A stretch of DNA of 64,000 bases from Microvirga sp052115485. GTDB taxonomy: Bacteria; Pseudomonadota; Alphaproteobacteria; Rhizobiales; Beijerinckiaceae. Of this stretch, positions 1 through 8,285 are shown in pieces; the first letter of the stretch is position 1, and every line of letters starts with the position of its first letter. The DNA lies in contig NZ_JBFRGU010000006.1 of NCBI RefSeq assembly GCF_052115485.1, positions 248,001 through 312,000 on the forward strand. The letters run 5' to 3'. The position numbers were made by a program, and so were the translations under genes. The notes beneath the pieces are model-generated. The model was not told the DNA's origin. It did no database searches and worked only from the letters and a program-made list of their open reading frames with translations.

Positions 1-2
1 CG

Positions 3-236
3 GTTTGCGGCGAGATCGGCGGCCGGCCGCTCGAAGCAATGGCGCTCATCGCCCTCGGCTTCCGGTCGCTCTCCATGTCGCCCGCTTCCCTTGGCCCCGT
101 AAAGGCCATGCTTCTGGAACTCAACGCCGGCCAGGTCGCTTCCCTCATTCACGAAGAGCTGGAGCACGCCGGAAGCGGCGATAGTCTGCGGCCTCTGCTC
201 ACCCGCTTCGCTGAAAGCCACGGTATTCCGATCTGA
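3..236 (+). CDS. ptsP: Phosphoenolpyruvate-protein phosphotransferase PtsP (EI-Ntr), C-terminal fragment
   Basis: The open frame runs in from the left edge and ends at TGA 234-236, so only about 77 C-terminal residues are visible. They contain the typical end of the enzyme I PEP-binding barrel: a VCGEIGG motif with its conserved Cys, then ALGFRSLSMSP and GPVKAMLLEL. In the family this Cys region belongs to the PEP-hydrolysing domain, and PtsP starts the nitrogen phosphotransferase relay (EINtr to NPr to EIIANtr). The GAF and phospho-His domains lie outside the window. The stop overlaps the prfA start in ATGA, which suggests coupling. The tail alone could belong to another enzyme I paralogue, but position before prfA and the sequence favour PtsP. 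Confidence 0.85.
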   Translation, partial: VCGEIGGRPLEAMALIALGFRSLSMSPASLGPVKAMLLELNAGQVASLIHEELEHAGSGDSLRPLLTRFAESHGIPI

Positions 237-1309
237 TGACGATTGCGCCTCCTGTCGACCGCCTCAACGCCATTCTTGCGCGCCATGACATCATTATGGC
301 GACGCTCAATGCCGGGCCCGAACCGGAAATCTTTGTCGCGCTCTCGCGTGAATTGTCGGAGCTCGACGGCGTGGTCGAAACGATCCGCGCGTACAAAGCC
401 ATGGAAGAGAACCTGCAAGGTCTCGAAGCGCTGCTCGACGACCCCGACATGAAGGCTCTCGCCGAGGACGAGTTGCCTGAGGCGAAAGCGTCTCTGGAAA
501 AGGCCGCGCAGGACCTGCGCATCATGCTTCTTCCCAAGGATGAAGCTGACGAGAAGAGCGCGATCCTCGAAGTACGCGCCGGCACCGGCGGCGACGAGGC
601 GGCGCTTTTCGCGGGAGATCTCTTCCGCATGTATGCGCGCTATGCCGAGTTGAAGGGCTGGAAGGTCGAGGTGCTCTCTGAGAGCGAGGGCACGGCTGGC
701 GGCTACAAGGAAATCTCCGCCGAGATCAAGGGGCGCGGCGTGTTCGCGCGCCTGAAATTCGAAAGCGGTGTTCATCGCGTGCAGCGCGTGCCCGATACGG
801 AAACGCAAGGCCGCATCCACACCTCGGCCGCCACCGTCGCAGTGCTGCCTGAAGCGGAGGACGTGGACATCGTCATCAACGATGCGGACCTCAAGATCGA
901 CACCATGCGCGCTCAAGGAGCCGGCGGCCAGCACGTCAACAAGACCGAATCCGCCATCCGCATCACCCACATGCCGACCGGCATGGTGGTGTTCGTGCAG
1001 GACGAGCGCTCCCAGCACAAGAACCGCGCCCGCGCCATGGCGCTCCTGCGCGCCCGCCTCTACGACGCCGAGCGCACCGCAAAGGACGCTGTCCGCGCGG
1101 CCGACCGCAAGTCGCAGGTCGGCTCCGGCGACCGCTCCGAGCGCATCCGCACCTACAATTTCCCGCAAGGACGCGTCACCGATCACCGCATCAACCTGAC
1201 GCTCTACAAGATCGAAGAAATCATGAGCGGCAACGCCCTCGATGAGATCGTCGACGCGCTCATCACCGAGCATCAGGCCGCCCAACTCGCGGCGCAGGAC
1301 ATGGCGTGA
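236..1309 (+). CDS. prfA: Peptide chain release factor 1
   Basis: Release factor 1, 357 residues, normal for the family. It recognises UAA and UAG in the ribosomal A site and triggers hydrolysis of peptidyl-tRNA. The GGQ catalytic motif lies in GAGGQHVNKTESA (about residues 225-237), and the codon-recognition loop region reads VPDTETQGRIHTS, the PxT type of RF1. The Gln of GGQ is the expected substrate of PrmC, whose gene lies two genes downstream. The ATG overlaps the ptsP stop and the TGA overlaps the fosX GTG start, so the whole run is probably co-translated. No defects are seen. Confidence 0.97.
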   Translation: MTIAPPVDRLNAILARHDIIMATLNAGPEPEIFVALSRELSELDGVVETIRAYKAMEENLQGLEALLDDPDMKALAEDELPEAKASLEKAAQDLRIMLLPKDEADEKSAILEVRAGTGGDEAALFAGDLFRMYARYAELKGWKVEVLSESEGTAGGYKEISAEIKGRGVFARLKFESGVHRVQRVPDTETQGRIHTSAATVAVLPEAEDVDIVINDADLKIDTMRAQGAGGQHVNKTESAIRITHMPTGMVVFVQDERSQHKNRARAMALLRARLYDAERTAKDAVRAADRKSQVGSGDRSERIRTYNFPQGRVTDHRINLTLYKIEEIMSGNALDEIVDALITEHQAAQLAAQDMA

Positions 1310-1719
1310 TCGAGGGCCTGAGCCACATCACGCTGATCACCCGCGATCTCGAGCGCATGAGCGCGATCATCGAGACTGTCTTCGAAGGCCGCGAAATCTA
1401 TACCTCGGGAGACGCGACCTTCTCCCTCTCGCGAGAAAAATTCTTCGACGTCGCCGGCTTATGGATCGCCATCATGGAAGGCGAGAGCCTGCCCACACAG
1501 ACCTACAACCACATCGCCTTCAAGATCGATGCCGCCTCCATTGCCGACTATCGCGGGCGGATCGAGCGTCTCGGCCTTCACATTCGTGAATCGCGCCCTC
1601 GCATTGAAGGTGAAGGTCACTCCCTCTACTTCTACGACGACGACAACCATCTGTTCGAGCTGCATACGGGAACGCTCGAGGAGCGTTTGAATCGGTATGA
1701 ACGAGGTCGCCCCACGTGA
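1306..1719 (+). CDS. fosX: FosX-type fosfomycin resistance hydrolase
   Basis: A 137-residue vicinal-oxygen-chelate (glyoxalase fold) protein. FosX enzymes use a divalent metal, Mn2+ in the characterised members, to add water to the fosfomycin epoxide. The predicted metal ligands His7, His69 and Glu118 and the catalytic base Glu44 are all present at the positions I recall for Mesorhizobium loti FosX. The family signatures SLSREKFF, YNHIAFKID and YFYDDDNH.FELHTG are intact. The start is GTG 1306, overlapping the prfA stop in GTGA, and its TGA overlaps the prmC GTG start in the same way. Expression is therefore probably tied to the release-factor operon. Base composition does not stand out from the neighbours. 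Chromosomal FosX-like proteins can have low activity, so resistance itself is inference. Confidence 0.9.
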   Translation: MIEGLSHITLITRDLERMSAIIETVFEGREIYTSGDATFSLSREKFFDVAGLWIAIMEGESLPTQTYNHIAFKIDAASIADYRGRIERLGLHIRESRPRIEGEGHSLYFYDDDNHLFELHTGTLEERLNRYERGRPT

Positions 1720-2561
1720 CCCGTTCTGAAGCCTTGCGAGATCTTCGCCAGCACCTCGGCGAGGCGGGTTTCGAGACCGCCGCGCTTGATGCGCGGCTTC
1801 TGCTTCTGGCTGCGCTCGGGATTTCCGCGACCGACCTGACCCTGCGGCCGGACGAAGCTCTGACGCAGCGTGAGACAGAAGCCCTTCGCGCCTTCGAAGA
1901 GCGCCGCCTCGCTCATGAGCCGGTGGCGCGAATTCTAGGAGAACGAGAATTCTGGGGCCTGCCCTTCAGGCTCAGTCCCGAGACCCTCGTGCCCCGGCCG
2001 GACACGGAAACCATTATCGAAACGGTGCTTCGGCTTTTACCAAGCCGGCAGGCCCCATTACGGATCGCCGATTTCGGAACAGGCTCGGGTTGCCTTCTGG
2101 TCGCACTGCTTCACGAATTGCCGAACGCGTTCGGCCTGGGGGTCGACCGGTCGTTTGGCGCGCTGCGGGCCGCTCGAGGCAATGCCTGGCTGAACGGGGT
2201 CGGCGCGCGAGCGGGATTCGTAGCTTCCGACTGGGCCTCGGCCATCGCCGGGCGATTCGATCTGATTGTTTCGAACCCGCCCTACATCGCCTCTTCCGTC
2301 ATTTCCGGGCTGGACGAGGAGGTCCGAGAGCATGATCCCCGTCTTGCGCTCGACGGCGGCGCGGATGGCCTCGACGCCTACCGGATCCTCTTGAAGGAGG
2401 CTGAAAGACTACTGACGCCGAGTGGTCTGCTGGTGCTCGAGATCGGCTACGATCAAGGCGAATCTCTGAAAGACTTGTCGCAGGCCCACGCCCTTGAATT
2501 CCTGGACCTTGTCCATGATCTCTCGGGCAATCCCCGTTGTGTCGCCCTCAAACGGACATGA
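1716..2561 (+). CDS. prmC: Peptide chain release factor N(5)-glutamine methyltransferase PrmC
   Basis: A 281-residue SAM-dependent methyltransferase of the HemK/PrmC family, which methylates the Gln of the GGQ motif in RF1 and RF2. An N-terminal helical domain (about residues 1-80) is followed by the Rossmann domain, with the SAM-binding stretch IADFGTGSGCLLVALL (about residue 115) and the catalytic NPPY motif in VSNPPYIASS. The GTG start at 1716 overlaps the fosX stop; the only nearby ATG (1697) is in another frame. PrmC is usually directly next to prfA, but here fosX sits between them. It is probably the last gene of the operon. Confidence 0.95.
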   Translation: MTRSEALRDLRQHLGEAGFETAALDARLLLLAALGISATDLTLRPDEALTQRETEALRAFEERRLAHEPVARILGEREFWGLPFRLSPETLVPRPDTETIIETVLRLLPSRQAPLRIADFGTGSGCLLVALLHELPNAFGLGVDRSFGALRAARGNAWLNGVGARAGFVASDWASAIAGRFDLIVSNPPYIASSVISGLDEEVREHDPRLALDGGADGLDAYRILLKEAERLLTPSGLLVLEIGYDQGESLKDLSQAHALEFLDLVHDLSGNPRCVALKRT

Positions 2562-2920
2562 TCGCGGGGGATAAATGGTTCTTCACGAAGAGAGCAAAAC
2601 CTGAAAAATCGCTTGTTGGACCGAGCGGAACCGGCTAGATTCAGGTTAGAGATCGTCCTCGGTCCGAACAAATCGGCGAAAAACCCAATTAGGACGCACG
2701 CCGGAAGACCAAACGATATCAATCGCGCAGGCAGGGGCTCTTGAACGGCCGGGCGCGATCTTTTGAACCCGACACTGAAGGACGGCCAAGCTTCTTGAAG
2801 GACGCTGGAGCTGAACGACAGACGGCCAGCCGCGCGAATGGTGTGCTATCGCCCGTTCGCTGAAGGCAGGCTTTGAATCGCGCGGGTTTTTCGAGAATCA
2901 GCGAGGGTCGTAGACCAACC
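2562..2920. other. Intergenic region between prmC and the DUF4167 gene
   Basis: About 360 bases. I see no convincing gene, no strong intrinsic terminator for prmC and no RNA gene. Reading frames crossing it on the minus strand are Arg/Pro-rich and look like chance frames. It presumably holds the promoter of the DUF4167 gene. Confidence 0.4.
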
Positions 2921-3928
2921 ATGAGACCAGGACAAAACAGGCGCATGCGCGGCCGTAACCGCAACACCAATAACAAGGGTCCAAATCCCTTGACGCGGAG
3001 CTACGAGTCGAACGGGCCGGACGTGAAGATTCGGGGCACCGCTCAGCATATCGCCGAGAAATACAGCCAGCTCGCCCGCGACGCGCAGGCCAGCGGCGAC
3101 CCGGTAGCTGCCGAAAACTATCACCAGCACGCCGAGCACTATTACCGCATCATCGCCGCCGCCCAGGAGCAATTGCGCGAGCAATACGGCCGCTTCGATG
3201 ACGAGGGCGACGAAGAGGGCGCAGGCGGTTTCGGTGGGGAGGATACGGATCCCGCCTCGCAGCCGCAGCCTTACGAGCAGCGTTCCGAAGGCGAGCGCTT
3301 CGAGCGCCCATCGCGGTTCGATCGCGGTGATCGGAACGACCGCGGCGACCGCCAAGATCGCCCTGAGCGCCAGGATCGCCCCGAGCGCCAGGATCGTCCC
3401 GAGCGCCAGGATCGCCCCGAGCGGGGAGACCGCCGTGAACGGTTCCAGCGCGACCGTGGCCCTCGCCAGGACTTCAACCGCGATGACCAGCCGCGTCAGG
3501 AGCGTTCAGACCGCTTCGAGCGCCAGGATCGTCCGGAGCGCCAGGATCGCCCTGAGCGTCAGGATCGCCCCGAGCGGGGAGACCGGCCCGAACGCTTTGA
3601 GCGTCAGGATCGTCCCGAGCGTCAAGATCGCCCGGAGCGTCAGGACCGGCCTGAGCGTGGCGAGTTCCGCTCGAACCGCCGCCGCCAGGACGAGAGCGAA
3701 CCTGCCGAGGCCGCAAGCCTTCCCGCATTCCTGACGAACCCGGTGCGTGCGCCGATCACGGTGGAGAGCGAAGAGAAGGTCGTTCCTGTGCAGGAAAGCC
3801 TGAGCCTGACCGGCGAAGCCGAAGAGGCTCGCCCGCGCCGCCGCCGTCGCGTCCGCAAGGATTTCGAGGAAGGCCGCCCCGAGGGCACGGATTTCGCCCC
3901 GGAAGGTATCGAACCCGCCGCGGAATAA
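2921..3928 (+). CDS. DUF4167 domain-containing protein with Arg/Asp/Glu-rich repeats
   Basis: About 335 residues starting at MRPGQNRRMRGRN. The first ~100 residues match the DUF4167 domain found at the N-terminus of many alphaproteobacterial proteins: a very basic start, then a segment around GPDVKIRGTAQHIAEKY and NYHQHAEHYYRI. The middle is low complexity, built of QDRPER hexapeptides interrupted by RGDR-type blocks. The tail ends with a basic cluster RPRRRRRVRKDF and an acidic end. The composition suggests RNA binding or a disordered scaffold, but the function is unknown. An in-frame TTG at 2873 would add 16 residues that do not look conserved, so I prefer ATG 2921. A clear terminator follows. 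Confidence 0.88.
   Translation: MRPGQNRRMRGRNRNTNNKGPNPLTRSYESNGPDVKIRGTAQHIAEKYSQLARDAQASGDPVAAENYHQHAEHYYRIIAAAQEQLREQYGRFDDEGDEEGAGGFGGEDTDPASQPQPYEQRSEGERFERPSRFDRGDRNDRGDRQDRPERQDRPERQDRPERQDRPERGDRRERFQRDRGPRQDFNRDDQPRQERSDRFERQDRPERQDRPERQDRPERGDRPERFERQDRPERQDRPERQDRPERGEFRSNRRRQDESEPAEAASLPAFLTNPVRAPITVESEEKVVPVQESLSLTGEAEEARPRRRRRVRKDFEEGRPEGTDFAPEGIEPAAE
3349..3660 (+). repeat. 18-nt tandem repeat encoding QDRPER hexapeptides
   Basis: Two blocks (about 3349-3424 and 3520-3660) of an 18-base unit such as CGCCAGGATCGCCCTGAG. They are separated by about 95 bases of related but non-repetitive sequence. Units differ mainly at third codon positions, so the peptide is kept while the DNA drifts. 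The array is wholly inside the DUF4167 gene and in frame, so copy-number change would keep the frame open. Confidence 0.9.
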
Positions 3929-3954
3929 GCGAAAGTCATCGCAAACCCGATCAA

Positions 3955-3980
3955 GGGAGGGCCTACGCCCTCCCTTTTTT
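3955..3980 (+). terminator. Intrinsic terminator after the DUF4167 gene
   Basis: Perfect 8-bp stem GGGAGGGC/GCCCTCCC (3955-3962 with 3967-3974), CTAC loop, then six T (3975-3980). It is oriented for the plus strand and overlaps the last codon of the convergent MOSC gene by two bases. Confidence 0.9.
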
Positions 3981-4767
3981 ATTGGCTCAACGGCAGACTG
4001 CCCTGTTCCGCCGCGAACATCTCGCCCTCGATCAGATCGCCCCCGGCCAGAACCTCGGCATAGACGCCGCAATCGAAATGGCCATAGGCCTGCATCAGGC
4101 TTTTGGGAATTGTGAGATCGCGGAGTCCCGTCGCAGGGTCGACATTGGTCGCGGCACAGCGCTCAATGCGCTTCGTGACCCGCAAGCGAACCCCGGAAGG
4201 GGTCGTGAGAACCTGCCCGACGAGACCGAACTCCACCCAGGGCTGGAGGCCCTCCAGATGGAGATTGCCGCGAAAGCGCAAGGGATCGACCGGCGCGCCG
4301 ACCAGATTTTCCACGTCCCGCACGCTCGCGAGATTGATGAGCGACACGAAGCCCCGCCGCGAATCGGTGAAGCGGAAGCCGTCGGGGCCTGCGAGCACCT
4401 TGGGCGCTCCGCGCAACTCATTCGGCATGAAGCGCGCGAAAAAGGTCTCGATGGCTTCCTGTCCTTGCCTAGTCGCCAAATTACCCCGCGCTGCCTCGCG
4501 GCCGCCCTCTTCGATGACGAGGGTCGTCGTCTCGTCGAGATAGTGCGTTTTCAGCCGAGCCAGGCTCTCGTTGCGCATCAGCATGAGAAACTTGATCTTG
4601 GGCTGATGTTCGGGCTTTGCCGGATCGAAGCCCGAGGGACCGTTTTCGATGGCGTAGAGACGGTCGCCGGGGAAAAATTCCCCGGGTGTCAAGGTCGCCC
4701 GTTCGAGACGTTCAGGCGACAGGCCCTTGACCGGATAGCGGTAAAGAGAAGCGATACGAATGCTCAT
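3979..4767 (-). CDS. MOSC domain-containing protein
   Basis: 262 residues. The N-terminal beta-barrel segment starts SLYRYPVKGLSPE, typical of MOSC_N. The C-terminal MOSC domain carries the family Cys in ERCAATNVDPATG (about residue 205). Family members resemble the C-terminal part of eukaryotic molybdenum cofactor sulfurase and mARC/YiiM/YcbX proteins, which handle Moco-bound sulfur or reduce N-hydroxylated compounds. No ferredoxin domain is fused here, unlike YcbX. The gene stands alone, convergent with the DUF4167 gene, and the shared gap is closed by that gene's terminator. The substrate is unknown. Confidence 0.88.
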   Translation of the reverse strand: MSIRIASLYRYPVKGLSPERLERATLTPGEFFPGDRLYAIENGPSGFDPAKPEHQPKIKFLMLMRNESLARLKTHYLDETTTLVIEEGGREAARGNLATRQGQEAIETFFARFMPNELRGAPKVLAGPDGFRFTDSRRGFVSLINLASVRDVENLVGAPVDPLRFRGNLHLEGLQPWVEFGLVGQVLTTPSGVRLRVTKRIERCAATNVDPATGLRDLTIPKSLMQAYGHFDCGVYAEVLAGGDLIEGEMFAAEQGSLPLSQ

Positions 4768-4817
4768 GCTTCAGGGATAAAGAATCCACGCCCCTGTCAC
4801 AAGCGCGAGCCCGAGAG

Positions 4818-5069
4818 CTATTTCTGTCCGCGCGAAAGCACGTCCTCGTCGTCGCCTTGCCGGGCGGGAGCCTTGCCGCCGGCTTCGACACCCTGATTCT
4901 CTTCGCTCTTGCGCGCTTTCTCAGAGGTATCGCCAAAGGTCTCAGGCGTCACCGAAGGGCCGCGCTCCAGCGGGCTTTCGGGCACCGCCCCGCCGATAGC
5001 ATCGTTGCGGGCGAGATCGGCACGCGCCTTCTCGGCTTCGGAACGCGGGTCGTGGGCTTTGCCAGCCAT
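4818..5069 (-). CDS. Small hydrophilic hypothetical protein
   Basis: 83 residues, strongly charged and Ala/Glu/Lys rich, with no membrane segment or signal peptide. I chose the ATG at 5069 (MAGKAHDPRSEAEKA) because AGGAGG lies about 8 bases upstream of it. A longer frame to 5102 has no such site. It is divergent from clpB and shares the upstream region. I do not recognise a characterised family; the composition resembles small disordered stress-associated proteins of alphaproteobacteria, but that is only an impression. Confidence 0.6.
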   Translation of the reverse strand: MAGKAHDPRSEAEKARADLARNDAIGGAVPESPLERGPSVTPETFGDTSEKARKSEENQGVEAGGKAPARQGDDEDVLSRGQK

Positions 5070-5138
5070 GGGGAACGCCTCCTGCATCGAACGAAGGGTC
5101 AATGCCGTTGGAAAAGCGCGGTTCCCTCCCCCGTTCCC

Positions 5139-5169
5139 CTTGTTGCGGCCGCGTCGTCACACCAATTTA
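5139..5169 (+). promoter_or_regulatory. Possible RpoH (heat-shock) promoter of clpB
   Basis: CTTGTTG at 5139-5145 and CACCAATTTA ending at 5169 are placed about as expected for the -35 and -10 parts of an alphaproteobacterial RpoH promoter (CTTG and CCATnT-like). It lies about 90 bases before clpB, a gene commonly controlled by RpoH. The -10 match is imperfect, so this is tentative. Confidence 0.3.
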
Positions 5170-5258
5170 AGCCGAGCGGATGCCTCGCTGGAGGGTCCGA
5201 CATCACAGGGCGTGGCCGGGCCTCGAAGAGGACGGGCAAGCCTCAGAAGGGGTGACTG

Positions 5259-7883
5259 ATGAATTTCGAGAAATATACTGAGCGCGCCCGTGGCTTCGTG
5301 CAGGCTGCGCAGAACCTCGCCATGCGGGAAGGCCATCCGCAATTCGCACCCGGCCACATCCTGAAAGTTCTGCTCGACGATCCGGAAGGCCTCTGCGCCG
5401 GGCTGATCGACCGCGCCGGCGGCCGCTCCCGCGAGGCCCATGCCGCGGTCGAGCAATGGCTCGCCAAACAACCCAAGGTGTCCGGCTCCGCCGCACAACC
5501 ACAGGCGACGCGCGATCTCATGCGCTTTTTCGATAGTGCCGAGCAGACGGCTGAGAAGGCGGGCGATTCGTATGTCACCGTCGAGCGCATGCTGCTGGCG
5601 CTGGCGCTCGAAAAAGATTCGGAAGCAGGCAAGATTCTCGCTCAGGCCGGCGTGACGCCGCAAGGGTTGAACGCCGCCATCAATACGCTCCGCAAGGGCC
5701 GCACCGCCGACAACGCCACGGCGGAGAACGCCTATGATGCGCTCAAGAAATACGCCCGCGATCTGACGGAAGCCGCTCGCGAGGGCAAGCTCGATCCGGT
5801 CATCGGCCGAGACGAGGAAATTCGCCGCACGATCCAGGTTCTTTCACGTCGCACGAAGAACAACCCGGTCCTCATCGGCGAGCCCGGCGTCGGCAAAACC
5901 GCCGTCGTGGAAGGCCTTGCCCTGCGCATCGTCAACGGCGACGTGCCGGAAAGTTTGAAGGATAAGCAATTGCTCGCCCTCGACATGGGCGCGCTGATCG
6001 CAGGCGCGAAATATCGCGGCGAGTTCGAGGAGCGCCTGAAGGCCGTGCTCAATGAAGTGACCTCCGCGAATGGCGGCATCATCCTCTTCATCGACGAGAT
6101 GCACACGCTCGTGGGCGCGGGTAAAGCCGATGGCGCGATGGATGCATCGAACCTGCTCAAGCCTGCGCTGGCGCGCGGCGAATTGCATTGCGTCGGCGCG
6201 ACGACGCTCGATGAATATCGCAAGCACGTGGAGAAGGACGCGGCGCTCGCGCGGCGCTTCCAGCCGATCTTCGTGGACGAGCCTTCGGTCGAGGATACCG
6301 TGTCGATCCTGCGCGGCATCAAGGAAAAGTACGAGCAGCATCACGGCGTGCGCATCACCGATTCGGCGCTTGTCGCCGCTGCGACTCTGTCGAACCGCTA
6401 TATCACCGACCGCTTCCTGCCGGACAAGGCCATCGACCTCGTGGATGAAGCCGCCTCGCGCCTGCGCATGCAGGTGGATTCGAAGCCTGAGGAACTCGAC
6501 TCGCTCGATCGCGAAATCATCCGCCTGAAGATCGAAGCGGAAGCGCTCAAGAAGGAAACCGACAGCGCCTCGAAGGATCGTCTCGCGCGGCTCGAAAAGG
6601 AGCTCGCGGATCTTGAAGAGCGCTCGGACGCCATCACCACCCGCTGGAAAGCGGAGAAGGACAAGCTCGGCCACGCGGCGAAGCTGAAGAAATCACTCGA
6701 CGATGCCCGCAACGAATTGGCCTCCGCTCAACGGCAAGGCCAATATCAGCGCGCGGGTGAGCTCGCCTACGGTGTCATTCCGCAACTCGAGAAGGAGCTC
6801 GCTGAAACGGAAGCGAACGCCGATGGCGGCGGCATGATGGAAGAGGCGGTGACGCCGAACCACGTGGCGCAGGTCGTCTCCCGCTGGACCGGCGTTCCCG
6901 TCGACAAGATGCTCGAAGGCGAGCGCGAAAAACTCCTCCAGATGGAGCAGGAACTCTCCAAGCGCGTCATCGGTCAGCGAGAGGCGGTGGAAGCCGTCTC
7001 GACTGCCGTGCGTCGTGCGCGCGCGGGCTTGCAGGATCCGAACCGGCCCATCGGCTCGTTCATGTTCCTCGGCCCCACCGGCGTCGGCAAGACCGAGTTG
7101 ACGAAGGCGCTTGCCGCGTTCCTGTTCGACGACGACACTGCGCTCGTGCGCATCGACATGTCGGAATACATGGAGAAGCACTCGGTTGCCCGCCTCATCG
7201 GCGCGCCTCCCGGCTATGTGGGCTACGAGGAAGGCGGCGCGTTGACGGAAGCAGTGCGGCGCCGGCCTTATCAGGTCGTGCTGTTCGACGAGATCGAGAA
7301 GGCGCATCCGGACGTGTTCAACGTGCTGCTGCAAGTGCTCGACGATGGACGTCTCACCGATGGCCAAGGCCGTACGGTCGATTTCCGCAACACGCTGATC
7401 ATCATGACGTCGAATCTCGGCGCGGAATATCTCGTGACGCAGAAAGAGGGCGAGGATACCGACGCCGTTCGCGGCGAGGTGATGGCGGTGGTGCGCTCGC
7501 ATTTCCGTCCGGAATTCCTCAACCGCGTGGACGAGATCATCCTGTTCCACCGTCTGAAGCGCAGTGAGATGGGCGCCATCGTCGACATCCAGATCAAGCG
7601 CCTTCAGAAGCTTCTGGACGATCGCAAGATCACCCTCGAACTCGCACCGGAAGCCCGCGACTGGCTCGCGGACAAAGGCTACGATCCGGCTTACGGCGCG
7701 CGGCCCTTGAAACGCGTGATCCAGAAGAACGTGCAGGACCCGCTCGCCGAACTGATTCTCGGCGGCGAGATCCATGATAGTGAAACCGTGCGTGTCACCG
7801 TCGGGCCGGAAGGTCTGATGATCGGAGATTTCACGGCGAACCGGAAGGCGGAACGGGCTCCGGAGGGTGTGCGGCTGAATTGA
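5259..7883 (+). CDS. clpB: ATP-dependent chaperone ClpB
   Basis: 874 residues, the normal length of ClpB disaggregase, which works with DnaK to pull proteins out of aggregates. In order: Clp N-domain (residues about 1-150, starting MNFEKYTERARGF), AAA1 with Walker A GEPGVGKTA and FIDEMHTLVGAG, the coiled-coil middle domain (about 400-530, rich in Glu/Lys/Leu), and AAA2 with Walker A GPTGVGKTEL, LFDEIEKAHPDVFNVLLQ and the ClpB C-terminal domain. The middle domain and the absence of a ClpP-docking loop separate it from ClpA and ClpC. A good ribosome site (AGGGG) precedes the ATG, and a hairpin terminator follows. Confidence 0.97.
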   Translation: MNFEKYTERARGFVQAAQNLAMREGHPQFAPGHILKVLLDDPEGLCAGLIDRAGGRSREAHAAVEQWLAKQPKVSGSAAQPQATRDLMRFFDSAEQTAEKAGDSYVTVERMLLALALEKDSEAGKILAQAGVTPQGLNAAINTLRKGRTADNATAENAYDALKKYARDLTEAAREGKLDPVIGRDEEIRRTIQVLSRRTKNNPVLIGEPGVGKTAVVEGLALRIVNGDVPESLKDKQLLALDMGALIAGAKYRGEFEERLKAVLNEVTSANGGIILFIDEMHTLVGAGKADGAMDASNLLKPALARGELHCVGATTLDEYRKHVEKDAALARRFQPIFVDEPSVEDTVSILRGIKEKYEQHHGVRITDSALVAAATLSNRYITDRFLPDKAIDLVDEAASRLRMQVDSKPEELDSLDREIIRLKIEAEALKKETDSASKDRLARLEKELADLEERSDAITTRWKAEKDKLGHAAKLKKSLDDARNELASAQRQGQYQRAGELAYGVIPQLEKELAETEANADGGGMMEEAVTPNHVAQVVSRWTGVPVDKMLEGEREKLLQMEQELSKRVIGQREAVEAVSTAVRRARAGLQDPNRPIGSFMFLGPTGVGKTELTKALAAFLFDDDTALVRIDMSEYMEKHSVARLIGAPPGYVGYEEGGALTEAVRRRPYQVVLFDEIEKAHPDVFNVLLQVLDDGRLTDGQGRTVDFRNTLIIMTSNLGAEYLVTQKEGEDTDAVRGEVMAVVRSHFRPEFLNRVDEIILFHRLKRSEMGAIVDIQIKRLQKLLDDRKITLELAPEARDWLADKGYDPAYGARPLKRVIQKNVQDPLAELILGGEIHDSETVRVTVGPEGLMIGDFTANRKAERAPEGVRLN

Positions 7884-7910
7884 GCCGCACCGCCTTACAG
7901 TAAATTGCGA

Positions 7911-7942
7911 TATGGCCGGGTTCGCCCCGGCCATATTCATTT
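7911..7942 (+). terminator. Hairpin terminator after clpB
   Basis: Ten-bp perfect stem TATGGCCGGG/CCCGGCCATA (7911-7920 with 7926-7935), TTCGC loop, followed by T-rich TTCATTT. It lies 28 bases after the clpB stop. Confidence 0.8.
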
Positions 7943-8285
7943 GAAGAGGAACCCTCCCCGCCGACATTCCGGAGCGCGGAATCCATACCGCAACGGTTCC
8001 GTAGATGCGCCTTACATTGCAATGGCAGGGTATGGGTTTCGGACTCGCGCCAAGGCGCACGCCGGAACGACGTCGGCCTGTTCCCATTCGGACAGAATTC
8101 TGGCAAAAGCTCTCGTCCCAGTTCGCCACACAGAGAACATTCCCGTGAAGCTCATTCGTTAGCGACGCTCTCGCAAGAAGAATTTGAAGACGACCGACCC
8201 GCACCCAGCGGCCGGAGCGTCATGTCTTTTTGCGCGCCGAAGCGCCTGTGCTTCGGCCAAAGCTAACGCATGTCAGGACAAAAGA
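7943..8285. repeat. Gene-free stretch with a decayed palindromic repeat
   Basis: About 340 bases without a credible gene. Around 7965-8080 the sequence has CATTCCGGAGCGCGGAAT and, further on, GGTATGGGTTTCGGACTCGC and CGCACGCCGGAACGACG. This looks like the inside of a non-coding Rhizobiales-type repeat rather than protein-coding sequence. The similarity is by eye only. Confidence 0.35.

Noticed and set aside
149..1285. A 378-residue minus-strand open frame over prfA
   Set aside because: It is the complementary shadow of prfA in GC-rich DNA. Its translation is His/Arg/Leu-rich without motifs, while the plus strand encodes an unmistakable release factor.
3349..3660. CRISPR array in the DUF4167 gene
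   Set aside because: Units are contiguous 18-base coding repeats without spacers of regular length; they keep the reading frame.
6693..8204. A long minus-strand frame over clpB
   Set aside because: It lies within clpB on the other strand with compositional bias only; ClpB is complete and highly conserved.
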